From Acanthococcus lagerstroemiae (taxonomy: Eukaryota > Arthropoda > Insecta > Hemiptera > Eriococcidae), in the NCBI GenBank assembly GCA_031841125.1, contig CM063114.1, forward strand, positions 27,163,266-27,227,265: 64,000 bases of DNA, in the 5' to 3' direction. Under the pieces are notes generated by a model. That model worked only from the letters and a program-made list of their open reading frames with translations, searched no databases and was not told the origin of the DNA. Positions within the stretch are counted from its first letter, which is position 1; the number at the start of each line of letters is the position of its first letter. Of this stretch, positions 22,760 through 35,726 are shown piece after piece. A program made the position numbers and the translations under genes.

Positions 22760-23163
22760 CAAGGTGTCTACAAGAATGGAAAAATATAAATTCCTGACTT
22801 TTTCCAAACTTTTTTTTTCTCTTCTTTAAACCTTTACAGTTTACAGTATAGACAGTATATATTTATTTTTATACTACTAGATGTTGTGGTTAAAATGAAC
22901 TGAAATTTGAAGTTGATTTTTGGGTGCAATCATTAGGAAGGTGCTCACAGATATACATACAAACAAACGAAGTGATGAACTAAGTTATGCATTGTATTTA
23001 TTCAAGTGTTTCATTCTGTAAAACTTGACCAATGAGATGAAAAATTCCAAACTTCTTAAAAATATTGTTGAATTTACTGACTATTTACAAACTTCCTGAC
23101 CTAATTTTCAAATTCCTGACTTTTTCCAAACTTTCCAAATTTTCCAAACCTGTAGACACCTTG
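22760..23163. mobile_element. 404 bp inverted-repeat element, superfamily unclear
   Basis: The ends are CAAGGTGTCTACA and its exact inverse TGTAGACACCTTG, flanked by AATTA on each side (22755-22759, 23164-23168). Inside, the block AAATTCCTGACTTTTTCC occurs in the same orientation near both ends (22788 and 23111). The tip resembles hAT, but I could not find an 8 bp duplication. Confidence 0.6.
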
Positions 23164-23530
23164 AATTACGTACCTTTGAAGAAGCTGCAGACTTGAATCA
23201 CATGATCATTCTTTTTCTGTTTCTTCTTATGCCGCAGTCAGGACCATCGGTTGAGTTCAAATTATTATAACACATTGAGAATCCGAAATTTTTTATGCTG
23301 ATGCTATCACCACACTTCCTTCACCGGTATAAGAACGCATGGAAATTCTGGAACTAGAATGGAGAAAAAAAATTGTGAATTTGTTTGCTCTAGCGTAGTA
23401 TTGCTGCAGATAAACGATCCTGAATGACGTAGTTATACTAAAATGGGGGGAGGGGGGAGTATATCTTCCTAGTGTGTGTGTACACGTGTTCACGCGCCCT
23501 ATGTAGTAGTGTATGTATAATGTATCTACA

Positions 23531-23722
23531 CAGGGATGAAACTATGGGAGACCCCCCCCCAAATAATAATTTGACATTCGGCAAATTTTGAAACTGTACA
23601 TTTGAATATTTCGTTTTCTAAGAACGTTTGTTCGTTTGTTTGTTTTTCCAATTAATAAATATTTCGACTCAAGTTTTCTTCTTCCCCCCCCCCACACAAC
23701 TGAAAGTCAAGTTTCGTCTCTG
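23531..23722. mobile_element. hAT-like MITE (192 bp)
   Basis: The left end CAGGGATGAAACT and the right end (opposite strand) CAGAGACGAAACTT are imperfect inverted repeats. The flanks TATCTACA (23523-23530) and TATCTACC (23723-23730) agree at seven of eight positions, as expected of an old hAT insertion. C-runs lie near both ends. Confidence 0.65.
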
Positions 23723-23730
23723 TATCTACC

Positions 23731-25620
23731 GCTATACTTTTCGTAGCCAGTATCAATCATACTGTACGAGTAATGTATCAGTTTAATGCACACTGCATAG
23801 AGGAAAAAATTTTAAACTTCGGAGTGGAGAGGAAGGGTCCCAACAACATCATCACTGCCGACCCTTGACTACATCAAACCTACCTTGTCTCAGTTTTCAA
23901 CTTCGGGCACAAACAGAAAAGTCGATAGTCTATATCACAATTAAAATTTATCAGTCACATCGACACAACGAATATCTACATTGATAAGAATTTCAATAGC
24001 TTGCTGTTTGGTGTCACGTGTCCAGAAAAAATTTTCGAATATGGTTTCACGACGAGATACGAAATCTAGCCCAACGATACATTCTGTAAAATGCATTTGT
24101 GGTGTATAGTTGCCTGGCGAAATGCAGCTACACCATTTCACGAATAATTACTGAGCCATAAAAGGTGTTTTCTTTTTTGCTTTGATATTAGAGAATTTTG
24201 AGTTGGGACTTCTCAAGGCTGCCCCCCCCCCTGGAAAAACACTTCAGTACAGTCTCGCCACAATATTACTGCGTAAATCAGCTACGGGTAAGTGAGATTT
24301 TCCCAAGAGAAAGACACGAATCAACACAGCTTCATTCTTACGTTGTTCGAAAACAAAAGGAAACACGACCCATACTAACTTCTAGTTCATGGCTTATAGT
24401 GATTCATTTAATCCCGTGAAACACGGGTGCGTATGAAAATGTCAACTAAAATGTCAGTATTGACATCCAGAACATTTTTAGACATACACATTTTCATATG
24501 CAGTGCCCACACAAATGTCGATGGTATGTCGACTGTACAGTATACATTTCCAAAAATCAAATTATGAACAAGTGTTTGGGGGACGTAAAATGCAGTTGAG
24601 ATAATTTAGTGAACGAAGTATCCAGAGGTACCGACATTACTACATATAGACATCATATGCACCGAATTGATGTGCGGTCAGTAGACGCCGATAAATTATT
24701 GTATGGCCGACATTTCAGTTGATATTGTATTCAATAAGTATCTACATTACTATCAACATTGTAGTATCAGTGTCTGCACAATAAACCCGGCTGTACAGTC
24801 GACATTTGCATTGACATTTCTTCTCGACAAACGGTTCAGGCTGAACAATTTTTGTACCAATTTATTGTCATAATTCTTATATGGTTGTGTTTATACAACT
24901 TTTGTTCCGATGTACTTGGATGCAAAAACTCAAAAAGAACAGCGAAGAAAATTACATCGATACAAATGCCCAGTGTCTTATAGGATTAAACACTTCAATT
25001 CATAACGCCCAGGTGGTAAGTAAATAATTGATTTCTTACCGATTATTCACTTTCAGTCGGATGAATTCAAGCTCGATCCTGCGTGTTACATCGACGACTT
25101 CCAATGAAATCGAAATGCATTCGCGATCGTGCATTTTGCCGAGGAAATTTCATGCAATTTAAACGCGATCTTGAGCACATACCGAAAATTGAAAAAAAAA
25201 ATTATAAACTATACCCACTCAGTACAATTGAGAATATGGCTGGAGAAAATGATACGTTAATTACATGCGAGAATTAAGCCCAGCATTTAAAAAAGAGAAG
25301 AACTAAAACGGTTTCGAAAGCAGAATGGCCGAAATGGTAACTGCGCAGTGCACAGTCCGCAATGTTAGGACATGAAACTTGTGATGAAATCATCCGAACG
25401 AACGCTGAACGAATGACGTGTCAAATTACAATAGCAGCCGGCAGAGCGCCCAGTCATCTGATTGGTCAGTATGCAGTATCCTTGGGTAGAACCAAAGGTA
25501 GAACAAATCTAAAGGCAGTGTTCACACAGACACATCCTACCCAGGACAAGATGCGACGTGTCGATCAACTTATTCAACAACCGTTTGTGTGAAATGTACC
25601 GGGTGTCAAGTAAATTTCCC
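23731..25620. other. No gene recognised
   Basis: Several short open frames (23941-24141 minus, 25083-25277 plus, 25362-25592 plus) show no domain I recognise. The stretch 24425-24830 is rich in GACATT/AATGTC motifs in both orientations and is probably an old repeat. Confidence 0.4.
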
Positions 25621-25684
25621 TCTTTTGCATTGTTTTCCGAACATTGTGTAGGATCAATGCGCAGCAAAAGAGGTTCGTCCTGTT

Positions 25685-25995
25685 GGGAAACAATTTAAAA
25701 ACCCCAAATATTATTCAGTTGTACTCGTAGTTACTGAAGGGTTTTATTGATTTAAGAGACTTTATCGAATTCTGAAACGTTGACGTTGAAAGTGAATAAA
25801 TGGTATGAAATTCTTCCCCTTGAAAAACAAAACCCAAATATTATTCAGTAATCGGTGGTTACTGATGATTGGTTATTGATTTGTCGACTTCTTGACATTT
25901 AATGACTTAATGTAAATTATGACAGCTCGGTTCAATATACATATTTATACTACAAGGTGAATACAAATAGTTCTCCCTTAAAAAATGAAGGATTC
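25685..25995. repeat. Diverged tandem repeat, ~140 bp period
   Basis: Near 25695 and 25832 the same pattern occurs: CCCAAATATTATTCAGT, then GTTACTGA and TTATTGATTT. Non-coding. Confidence 0.5.
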
Positions 25996-26004
25996 CCACT
26001 GATG

Positions 26005-27175
26005 ATGATAGAGGGATCAGTCTTACGACTGGTTTGATGCGGCTCTCCATTTCTCCCTATCTTGTTCAAGTTCTTTCATTTCGTAATAACACTTACATGT
26101 GACATTCTGGATTAAGTATACATATGTTGAAGTTGAACATATTGAAATCTTCACCGACCTACACAATTCTTTCCCTCCACTCTACCTTCTAGCAGCAGTG
26201 ATATATTATTTCTGGGTGCCCCAAATTATGCGCTACGTATTTGTTTATCACTCCTCTTCAGACAATTCCAAATATTCGTTTTACCGCCTACTCTGTTAAG
26301 TAGTAAGTACTTCCTCATTTCTTACCTTATCCGTCAATTTAATGCTAAGTATCCACCTATAGTACCACATCTCAAAAGCATCGATCCTTCTCTTCTCTGG
26401 TTTTCCTATACTTAGTCCACGTTTCATATCCATATAAGGCTGCACTGCGAACATAAGTTTTTAAGAACAATTTCTTGTTTTTCAGCTTTATTTTCTATTT
26501 GAAAATATCACTCTTTTTCGATAGAATGCTAATTTAGCTTGTGCTATTCTACTACTAATATCCCTATTACTCCTTATTCTCACACGATATGCTATACTCA
26601 AAACTCCTCCATTCCATTTAAATTATTTTCCAAATCAGCTGTAAGACCATATCCTTTGCAAAACTGAGCACCTTTACTCGCTCTCCATATATAGTGACAC
26701 AAATTTTTATTTTATTTCTTTCATAGCCCACTCTATTGTACAGATTAAATAATACTGGAAAGAAGAAGCACCCCTGCCTTACACTTTCTTCTATATTAGC
26801 CTCCCCTTTCTCTCCTTTATTCTTAATGTGGCTTTCTGTCCTTTATACAATCTTTCTTTGAATTTTATTCCTGTCTTTTTCAGAATCAATCATCATATGC
26901 CATTTAACACTGTCAAAAGCTTTTTCAACATCAACGACTGCTAGTATATCTCATCTACAATTAATCTCAAAGCTAACACTGCTTCCTTAGTACCTCCACT
27001 TTTACTAAATCCAAACTGATCATCTTCTAATTCTGCATCTATTCTATTCTCAATTCTTCTGTAAGCACTCGTTTTAAAGTCCCAATAATAATAAAATTCT
27101 CTTCGCCTCTAACATGCTTCATTGAGTCCGTCTAATTCTTCATATACCTTCTCAATGTCTTCGTCCTTGTGAGTA
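26005..27175 (-). mobile_element. Decayed non-LTR retrotransposon, minus strand
   Basis: On the minus strand, fragments of an RT reading frame appear in order: VDVEKAFDSVKWHMMIDSEK (motif A region, near 26900), a QGCFFFPVLFNLYN-like motif B, then TYVRSAALYGYETWT and a FEMWYYRWILSIKLTDKVRN-like C-terminal segment near 26300-26450. Many stops and frameshifts interrupt it. The 3' part, around GATCAGTCTTACGACTGG, is a tail found on a common arthropod LINE. Inactive. The clade is not determined. Confidence 0.7.
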
Positions 27176-27229
27176 TCAGTAAGCATCGAAGCTTCGAAGC
27201 TCTCTGAAAATTCTTTCGCGCCAAAAAAA

Positions 27230-30200
27230 AACACGATATATAGTATAATGAAATTTTCAAAATGGGTCAAAAATGACACTAGCATTTTGACAACGGATTC
27301 GAATTCGTCTCGAAAATTTGAGTAATTAGCACCAACGCGGAAGCCGAAGCTCTCCGAAAATTATTTTCGCCTCAAAAAATACATAATGTGTGGAGAAATT
27401 TTCAAACTTCGAAAAAATCAAAAATTTCGAATTGAAGACGGTTTCCTACTCAATTTTTTCCGTTGAGTTCGAATTCGGTGTTCAAATGTGGCAGCGACGC
27501 TCCGTTCCCAAGATACACTCGAAAATATGATCAAAACGGGTCAAATAACTGCGAAATTTTCGAAGATAATGGTAACGCCTTCAACACGGCGAACATACAA
27601 CACCTAACGCACCAATTGATGTTTTCGAAATTTCTAATTTCCTGAGGCGAACTGATAGAACTGGAGATAGCTAGAGTGAAACGGTATGAAATTGCAGATA
27701 GAGGAGACAATTTCGAATAACACTGTGTATCTTTTCCCGGGGGAAAAAAAAAAACTCATTTTCTCAAGCACTAGGCGAGGTAGACAGAAGTCGATTGGTG
27801 TGTTAGTTGTTGCATGGTCAACGCGTCGCAGGCGTTACCACATAACTGTTTTCATTTTCTACACATTTTTGCGAATTTTTGACAAATGTAGTAACGCCTT
27901 CAACATGTGGAACATGCAACATCTAACGCACAAATGACGACGTTCTAGTATGAAGAAATTTTTTAAATTTCGAGGAAACAAAAATTTCGAATTAATGACT
28001 GTTTTCTACTCAGTTTTTCATGCGAAGTTCGAATTTGGTGTTCACATTTGACGGCAACGCTCCGTTCCCAAGATACACTCGAAAATGTGGTCAAACTGGG
28101 TCAAAAAATGACTCTCACTCAGTTTTGACAACGGATTCGAATTCGTGTCGAAAGTTTGAGTAATTAGCAACAGCGCCGACGCCAAAACTCTTCCAAAATT
28201 TTTTCGCCCCAAAAAAGACATGATATAGGATGGAGAAATTGGAAAAATTCGAAAAAATCAAAAAGTCTGAATTAAAAACTGTTTTTCACTGAATTTTTCA
28301 CGCAGAGTTCGAATTTGGTGCTGGAATTTGGGGGCGTCGCTCCGTTCCCGAGACACACTCGAAAATGTTGGAGAAATCGGTCAAAAAATGACCCTAGCCC
28401 AATTTTGACGACGGATTTGAATCTGTCTCGAAAAATTGAGTAATTAGCACGAGCGCCGACGCCGAAGTTCTCCGAAAATTTTTTGCCCCAAAAAGACAAA
28501 ATGAGCATGGAGAAATTTGTAAACTTCGAAAAAATCAAAAATTTCGAAATAAAGACTGTTTTCCACTCAATTTTTCACGCAGAGTTCGAATTCGGTGTTG
28601 GAATTTGGGGACGTCGCTCCGTTCCCGAGATACACTCGAAAATGTGGTCAAAAGGGGTCAAGAAATGACCCTAGCCCAATTTTGACAACGCATTCGAATT
28701 CGTCTCGAAAAATTGAGTAATTAGCTCCAGCGCCGACGCCGAAGCTCTCCGAAAATTTCTTCGCCCAAAAAAAGACATGATGTAAATACGGAGAAATTTC
28801 CAAAATTCGAAAAAATTAAAAAGTCTGAATTAAAGACTGTTTTTAACTCAATTTTTCACGCTGAGTTCGAATTCGATGTTGGAATTTGGGGGGCGACGCT
28901 TTGTTCAAAAGATACACTCGAAAATGTAGTCAAAATGGTTCAAAAAATGACAATAGCCCTATTTTGACAACGGATTCGAATTCGTCTCGAAAACTTGAGT
29001 AATTAGCACCAACGCGGAAGCCGAAGCTCTCCGAAAATTATTTTCGCCTCAAAAAATACATAATGTGTGAAGAAATTTTCAAATGTCAAAAAAATCAAAA
29101 ATCTCGAATTGAAGACGGTTTTCTACCCATTTTTTCACGTTGAGTTCGAATTCGGTGTTCAAATGTGGCAGCAACGCTCCGTTCCCAAGATACACTCGAA
29201 AATATGATTAAAACGGGTGAAATAACTGCGAAATTTTCGAAGATTGTGGTAACGCCTTCAACACGGCGAACATACAACACCTAACGCACCAATTGATGTT
29301 TTCGAAATTTCTAATTTCCTGAGGCGAATTGATAAAACTGGAGATAGCTAGAGTGAAACGGTATGAAATTGCTGATAGAGGGGACAATTTCGAATAACAC
29401 TGTGTATCATTTCCCGGGGGAAAAAAAAACTCATTTTCTCAAGCACTAGGCGAGGTTGGGTAGACAGAAGTCGATTGGTGTGTTAGTTGTTGCATGGTCA
29501 ACGCGTCGCAGGCGTTACCATATAATTGTTTTCATTTTCTACACATTTTTGCGAATTTTTGACAAATGTAGTAACGCCTTCAACATGTGGAACATGCAAC
29601 ATCTAACGCACTAATGACGACGTTCTAGTATGAAGAAATTTTTAAAATTTCGAGAAAAGAAAAATTTCGTATTAATGACTGTTTTCTACTCAGTTTTTCA
29701 CAAATAACAAAATGTGGTCAAACTGGGTCAAAAAATGACTCTCGCTCTGTTTTGACAAAAGATTCGAATTCGTGTCGAAAGTTTGAGTAATTAGCAACAG
29801 CGCCGACGCCAAAACTCTTCGAAAATTTTCTCGCCCCAAAAAAGACATGGAGAAATTTGCAAAATTCGAAAAAATCAAAAAGTCTGAATTAAAAACAGTT
29901 TTTCACTGAATTTTTCACGCAGAGTTCGAATTCGGTGTTGGAATTTGGGGGCGTCGCTCCGTTCCCAAGATACACTCGAAAATGTGGTCAAACTGGGTCA
30001 AAAAATGACTCTCGCTCTGTTTTGACAAAAGATTCGAATTTTTCTCGGAAAATTGAGTAATTAGCACGAGCGCCGACGCCGAAGTTCTCCGAAAATTTTT
30101 TTGCCCCAAAGAGACAAGATGAGCATGGAGAAATTGGCAAACTTCGAAAAAATCAAAAATTTCGAAATAAAGACTGTTTTCCACTAAATTTTTCACACAG

Positions 30201-30320
30201 AGTTCGAATTCGGTGTTAGAATTTGGGGGCGTCGCTCCGTTCCCGAGATACACTCGAAAATGTGGTCGAAATGGGTCAAGAAATGACCCTAGCCCAATTT
30301 GACAGCGGATTCGAATTTCA
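27230..30320. repeat. Satellite-like array, ~280 bp monomer with ~1.68 kb higher-order repeat
   Basis: The landmark TCCGTTCCCAAGATACACTCG-like sequence recurs near 27501, 28061, 28341, 28618, 28900, 29178, 29958 and 30237, giving steps of 277-282 bases or multiples. Around 27580-27930 and 29258-29610 a different block (starting AACGCCTTCAACACGGCGAA) replaces one monomer; these two blocks lie about 1678 bases apart, so the array has a higher-order period. Monomers carry AATTGAGTAATTAGC and GCGCCGACGCCGAA. Open frames here are repeat shadows. Confidence 0.85.
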
Positions 30321-30625
30321 TACTTTATCAGAGAAGCATTTCATCTTTTTTTGTTACCCCGCGTCATAAGTTTGTCATTTAGTTTTTCATGGTTTTGTTA
30401 TGTTTTGTCAAACATAGTCTACAATTAGCTGCAATGTCGCTTAGCAAAATAATATGTTATCAATTATTATGCTGCTTAGCATAGTTCATCACTTTTAATC
30501 GTTGACAAGATATGTCAACATAATTTTTTTTTGTTATTCTGTTTTGTCATTGGATTTATTTTTTATGTCATTGACCAAATGAGTCTGGAATAAATAAATA
30601 AATAATCTAAGGTTTAGAGGTTTTG
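30321..30625. other. No gene; TTTGTCA-rich spacer
   Basis: Contains repeated TTTGTCA/TTTTGTTATG motifs leading into the first copy of the zinc-finger 3' flank. Confidence 0.4.
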
Positions 30626-31300
30626 TCATACAACAAAATTTTGAAAATTCGATTGTCATTTTGTTTTGTTATGTCCAACAACACTGCTTTGCGCTTAACA
30701 GAGAATGCGATGACTAGCTTCTGAAGCGATTAAAAGGCATTCAAAAATGAGCTTAAGCTTCAACTTGAGCGATTATCGACTTAAACTTTCCATCCCTGCC
30801 TGGCAGGAATACTATGAGATAACCTACTGCCGAGGCAAAGCTCACCCAGTGTTAATCCGGAATACCGAAATATTTAACAAATTTCTTAATTAAACAATAG
30901 GAAGGGTAATTTTCCAAAAAAGGATACGTCCAAAATCTGATATTTTGGGTGATCCGGTTCATTTGACAGAATCGACCAATCTTGACAATGCTTCCTAATT
31001 TGTATAAAAACGTAATTTCTGACGGGATGGAGGAAGGGAGGCCTACTCCATCTCATCTTAAAACCAGCTATATCGCAAATTGATTCTGCAAATTGACTTA
31101 TCTTTGAATTCCATTCAGAGTACACACAATTTTTCAGGTTTGTACTAGTATATAAAAGAAGGTAAATAAGATACAATGTAATTTATTTTCACATTACATG
31201 GGTTCGTCTATGTCATAGAATATGAATTAGTATACAATACACTGAATACCTATTTACCAATACCAATTACAGAGATATGTTCTGAAATATGGCAGGACGA
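30626..31300 (-). repeat. Zinc-finger gene 3' flank, copy 1
   Basis: Shares AACACTGCTTTGCGCTTAA, CCATCCCTGCCTG and GGAAGGGTAATTTTCC with 43880-44150 (copy 2) and 49505-50120 (copy 3). All three sit just past the 3' end of minus-strand zinc-finger sequence, so a whole gene-plus-flank unit was duplicated. Confidence 0.75.
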
Positions 31301-33655
31301 GCGCGAATGATCAATAAATTTGCTTGGATGTCTTGAGGTATTCAATAGTCAGGATAATCGCACATGTCTTCCCAAGTTAATCTTTAGGAAATGTGATCAA
31401 TTACATATTGAGCGAGAAAGGCTTCCTATTTTGGCGATTTGTGATATGTCTTTTCAAACAACCTTTACCGCGAATGATCGACCGCATACTGAGCAAGAAA
31501 AAGGCTTCCTATAATTATGAATCATACTATGTATTTTCAAGTAGTTTTTTAAGGAGAATGACTGACTGCATATGGAGCAAGAAAAGGTCTCTCATTACTA
31601 TGAGTCCTAATATGTCTTTTCAAGTTGCTTTTCTGAGTAAATGATCTACTGCACATTGAAAAGAAAGAGGCTTCTCCTCATTATGAACCATGATATGTGT
31701 TTCCAAAATACTTTTTCGAGTGAATGTTTGACCGTATATTGTGCATGAGAAAGGCTTCTTCCTCATTATGAACCATGATATGTGCTTTCAAATTAGGTAC
31801 TTTTATAAGAGAATGATCGACCGCATTCTGAACAAGAAATAGGTTTCTGATCATGATAAACCATAATACGTGTTTTCAAGTCACCTTTTTGAGAGAATGA
31901 TCGACCGCATATTGAACAAGAGAAAGGTTTTCATCATCATGAACTATAATATGTACTTTCAAGGCACTTTTTTGAGTGCATGATCGACCACATATTGAGC
32001 AAGAGAAAGGCTTCTCATCATTATGATTCATGATATTATGTATGTTCAAGTGACTTTTTTCAGTGGTTGTGAAGTGTTATAAACCATTTTAAGTTATTTT
32101 TCTGAGTGAATGGTCGACTGTACCTTGAGCAAGAGAAAGGCTTCCCATTACTATGAGTCACCGTGATATGTTTGTGGGTTATTCTATGAAAATGTTGATA
32201 TTTCAGTCCCCAGCAATTATCTCACAAGCTATTAATGATACGAGCTCTACTTTTTCAGGCTTTCAGAAGAAAATTTGATCCACTTTTAATGTTTCAAAAT
32301 TGGACTAAATATGCTAAAATGTCAGATTTCAGGGGAAAAAACAACGACCTGAGAACATAATGATTCTATAGGCAAGCAGGTACTTTCAACGAGAAATTTA
32401 ATGCCGATGTTAATTTTTGAATTATAGTTAATTTTTCTTCTTATCTCCTATCTTAAATGTGAATTTTAGTGTCATCAAGATGAGAACAACTATACCTGTT
32501 CAGTATTATTTTTAGTATCAATGTAGCTATTTGTGAATGACAAAAAGCAATAAAACGAGAAAAATTTAATAAAATTTCAATTTTGAATATGAAAAACCAG
32601 GGGTCCTTGAGAAAAATAGGTAACGACATTGTATTCAGCATTCAAAATATAGCAAAAATCATATATTCTCATTTCATCGTTTTTCATGATGTTGTATAGT
32701 GTTATGAACTATGATATATGTTTTCAAGTGCTTTTTCTGAGTGAAAGATTAACCCCATAATGAGCAAGAGAAAGGTTTCTCATTACTATGAGTCATGATA
32801 TGTCTGTTCAAGTTGGTCTTAATAGTGAATGATCAACCACATATTGAGCAAGAGAAAGGTTTCGCACTACTATGAGTCATGATATGTATTCTCAAGTGAC
32901 CCTTTGTGGAGAATGACTGTCCGCATATTGAGCAAGAAAAAGGTCTCTCATTATTATGAACCAAAATATGTATTTTCAATGCATCTTTACGAGCGAATGA
33001 TTGATCACATATTGAGCAAGAGAAAGGTTTCACATTATTATGAATCATGGTATGTATTTTTAAGTTACTTTTCATAGTGAATGATGAACCGCATATTGGG
33101 CAAGAGAATAATTTCTCATTATTATGAGTCATGGTATGTCTTTTTAGGTAACTTTTTCAAGTGAATGATGAACCACATACTGAGCAAGCAAAAGGCTTCA
33201 CATTATTATGAACCATGATATGTGTTTTTAGGTGACCTTTTTGAGTGAATGGTTGGCCGCATGTTGAGCAAGCAAAAGGTTTTTCACCATTATGAACCAT
33301 AATGTGTTTTTTCAAATAATTTTGACACGCGAATGATGAACCGCATATTGAGCAAGAGAAAGGTTTCTCATTATTATGAGCCATGATATGTATTTTAAAG
33401 TATCCTTTTGTAGAGAATGACCGACCACACCTTGAGCAAAAAAGGTTTCTCATTACTATGAGTCATGTTATGTATTCTTAAGTGAATTTTTGTGGAGAAT
33501 GATTGTCCGCATATTGAGCAAGAAAAAGGTCTCTCATTATTATGAACCAAAATATGTATTTTCAATGCATCTTTACGAGCGAATGACCAATCACATATTG
33601 AGCAAGAGAAAGGTTTCACATTATTATGAACCATGGTATGTATTTTGAAGTTACT
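31301..33655 (-). pseudogene. C2H2 zinc-finger pseudogene, copy 1
   Basis: On the minus strand the part 32700-33655 still reads as tandem C2H2 fingers of the type FSCSICG-SF-K-L-IH-MTHNNEKP. It is split into three open frames (33634-33395, 33453-33157, 33132-32833) by frameshifts. The part 31301-32200 is more decayed: finger-derived pieces such as CATATTGAGCAAG recur about every 84 bases, the length of one finger plus linker, but frames are lost. The repeat at 32380-32690 interrupts it. The N-terminal region has no counterpart upstream of 33655. A paralogue of the gene at 48314-46059. Confidence 0.85.
32380..32690 (-). repeat. Inverted third copy of a segment of the 5 kb duplicated unit
   Basis: The minus strand matches 15750-15990 (copy A) and 20850-21110 (copy B): ATATTTTGAATGCTGAAT, then TTTCTCAAG, TTTTTCATATTCAA and CATCTTGATGACACTAAAATTC. 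It is a dispersed repeat that also forms part of the large duplicated unit. Confidence 0.7.
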
Positions 33656-34710
33656 CTTACTAACTCTAAATGCACATTGTAAGTGTAGAGAGGAGGCCGC
33701 TCCTCAGATGTACAAATTCAACAACATATTATAAGAACAGCTATATTTAAAGTTTGAAATCCACTTGAGAATACATTAGAATTCAAAAAAGAGGAGACTG
33801 ATCGTCCACCACTTCAGCCGTTGTCTCGAGCATGCCTTGGGGAAGGTTGCTAATATCTGAAAATCAGCAAATTAATATTGATTGTGTAAATTCTGGACAG
33901 GCAATTAGCAACATGTTTGGCACAGTGAGCGCCTGTCACCATACATACTAAAAAGACTGCGTGCATTGTCAAGCCCTAACTCATCTAATGCTCCAATCTT
34001 GAAAAGGGGGAAATTTGTTATCAGAAATGAATTCAGACATCCTTGGAGCGTTTGGCACGACATCCACACTGCATTTTTCGTGCCAGAATTTTGAAATTTG
34101 GAGAATAAGTGTCGTTGACTCAGATTGACAGGGTAACCACATTTTAATAGGGAGGGGACTTAAGGCATGATAGTAATTCCAATCTCACTATTTTATACAT
34201 CTATATAGTTACAAAAGGTAAGTCTTCATCTTCACTTTAGCGCTCACATTCGATGAATAAAATTTTCATTGAGAGCAATGCACCCATCCTTCTCTCCACG
34301 GCAATAGAAATCTGACAGTACCCAAAGTCAAACAAGGAAGACGAAGTTAGACACAGCCATTTCATGTATCTGGCAAAGACGTTGGACCGTGTAAGCGCAT
34401 AATTACATCATAAAACAGCTGATGAAAACCCTTGGGAGTCTATGGCGGAGCGGCAGTCGCCGCACATAAAATTATTCGTGATCTATTATTTTGCGAAAAT
34501 TATGATTTTCCAACTTAAACAATGAAACAGTAATGTTCCAACAGTGGATGGGTCCAATTTGACAATTTCAGTGATCAGTGTATTTAACAGAGCCCACCAA
34601 TCCCGATAATCCTATCAAATTCCAATAAAATTTTGTATTTCTGGCGGTCGGAGCAAGAGTCAAATCAAATCAAAACGACCTTCATTTCGACTTAACTTAT
34701 ACATAATATA
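33656..34710. other. No gene recognised
   Basis: Moderately AT-rich sequence without a supported open frame, domain or repeat. It separates zinc-finger copy 1 from the nested transposon stack. Confidence 0.4.
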
Positions 34711-34711
34711 T

Positions 34712-35371
34712 AATAGGTTGAGTTGCCCTCTACTGGGGAAAGGCCTCTCTCAGACGCTCCCATTCCCCCCTGTTTGGCGCAATCCTGCCTGTGCTGGAAC
34801 ATTTATTAAACTCATCCCTCTATCTGGTCCTTTGTTTCCCTTTTTTTTCCTCCCCCCCCCTTTCAAAAACCAGTCAGAGGTTATTTTTGCCCACCTGTTA
34901 TTGTCCATTCTCGCCACGTGTCCAGCCCAGTCCCACTTCAGCCTCCTTATAGCATGGAGGAAGTTGATGTCATGTTTTAGCTTATTTTTAATTTTAAATC
35001 AATTAATCTTGTCTTTCCTCTGTATCCCAAGGATTGCCCTTTCCAAACTGTTTTGGTGAATGAAAATCGAGGCCAGCATATAGTCCTATCTGGTTTCTGT
35101 ACTCCCTGTTCGGGGATAACCAAGTCCACATCTCGCTTTTCTTTTTTTTTTCTTATAAAATGAGTTAATGACTTGTAGATTATTATTTTGACAGAATTCA
35201 AGCATCCGTTCACCTCTTTTATTTCGAACTCCATAACCGTAAGGTCCCATTAGGTGTTCTTCTCCACATATCCTACTTCCAATTTGACTGTTGAAGTCTC
35301 CCATAACCAGTGTATCATTCTGTTTTTCGTTTTTCTGGGTGTTTAGTGTTTCTAAAAGAGTTTGGTAAAAA
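34712..35371 (-). mobile_element. RTE retrotransposon, 3' portion (outermost layer of the nest)
   Basis: Minus strand. Near the right edge it encodes the second half of the AP-like endonuclease: VMGDFNSQIG (catalytic Asp and Asn), YGYGVRNKRGERMLEFC and NLQVINSFY. It then jumps near 35100 to the C-terminal region (LERAILGIQRKDKIN-like, then RLKWDWAGHVARMDNNRWAK). The reverse transcriptase between them is deleted. The element is cut at 35371 by the P element; its endonuclease resumes at 43289. 35364-35371 (GGTAAAAA) is the left P target duplication. Confidence 0.8.
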
Positions 35372-35599
35372 CTTCGACCATACACTTTACATAGACTGCT
35401 AGAACCATACGGAGTTAAATGGGAGGAATTGAAGGCATGTTTACCTAAATCGCGCGTACGAAATTGTACCGTTTGTGAGTTGTGTTGAGTGATAACAACT
35501 GATAATGCATGAAGTACAATGTTAGTGGTTGGCGCCATCCTTTTCCAATTTTATTCAGTGCTGTTTCGTTCGATTCAATTTTTACGAAAGCTAGTGGCC

Positions 35600-35695
35600 C
35601 GCAGAAAATTATTTGTAAATATGGTGTGGGATGAAATTGATATTCGACAACAATTAACCTTTCGAAACGGTACGTATCATGGATATGTAGACCTA
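35600..35695 (+). pseudogene. P-like transposase, 5' fragment
   Basis: Reads VWDEIDIRQQLTF then NGTYHGYVDL, the start of the RNase H-like catalytic region of P/THAP9 transposases (the first aspartate is in WDE). The frame is cut after GAC CTA at 35695 by the nested element and resumes at 41161 with GIGEPTDND. Only about 200 bases lie between the terminal repeat and this motif, so the THAP and coiled-coil regions are missing. Confidence 0.7.
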
Positions 35696-35726
35696 CACGG
35701 AGAAAATTTTTTTTTTTCAAATAGTA

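Noticed and set aside
24425..24830. Inverted-repeat element with GACATT motifs
   Set aside because: Motifs occur in both orientations, but no terminal repeats or target duplication could be delimited.
27230..30320. CRISPR-like regular repeats
   Set aside because: Units are ~280 bp and contiguous without unique spacers, in a eukaryotic context; a satellite explains them.
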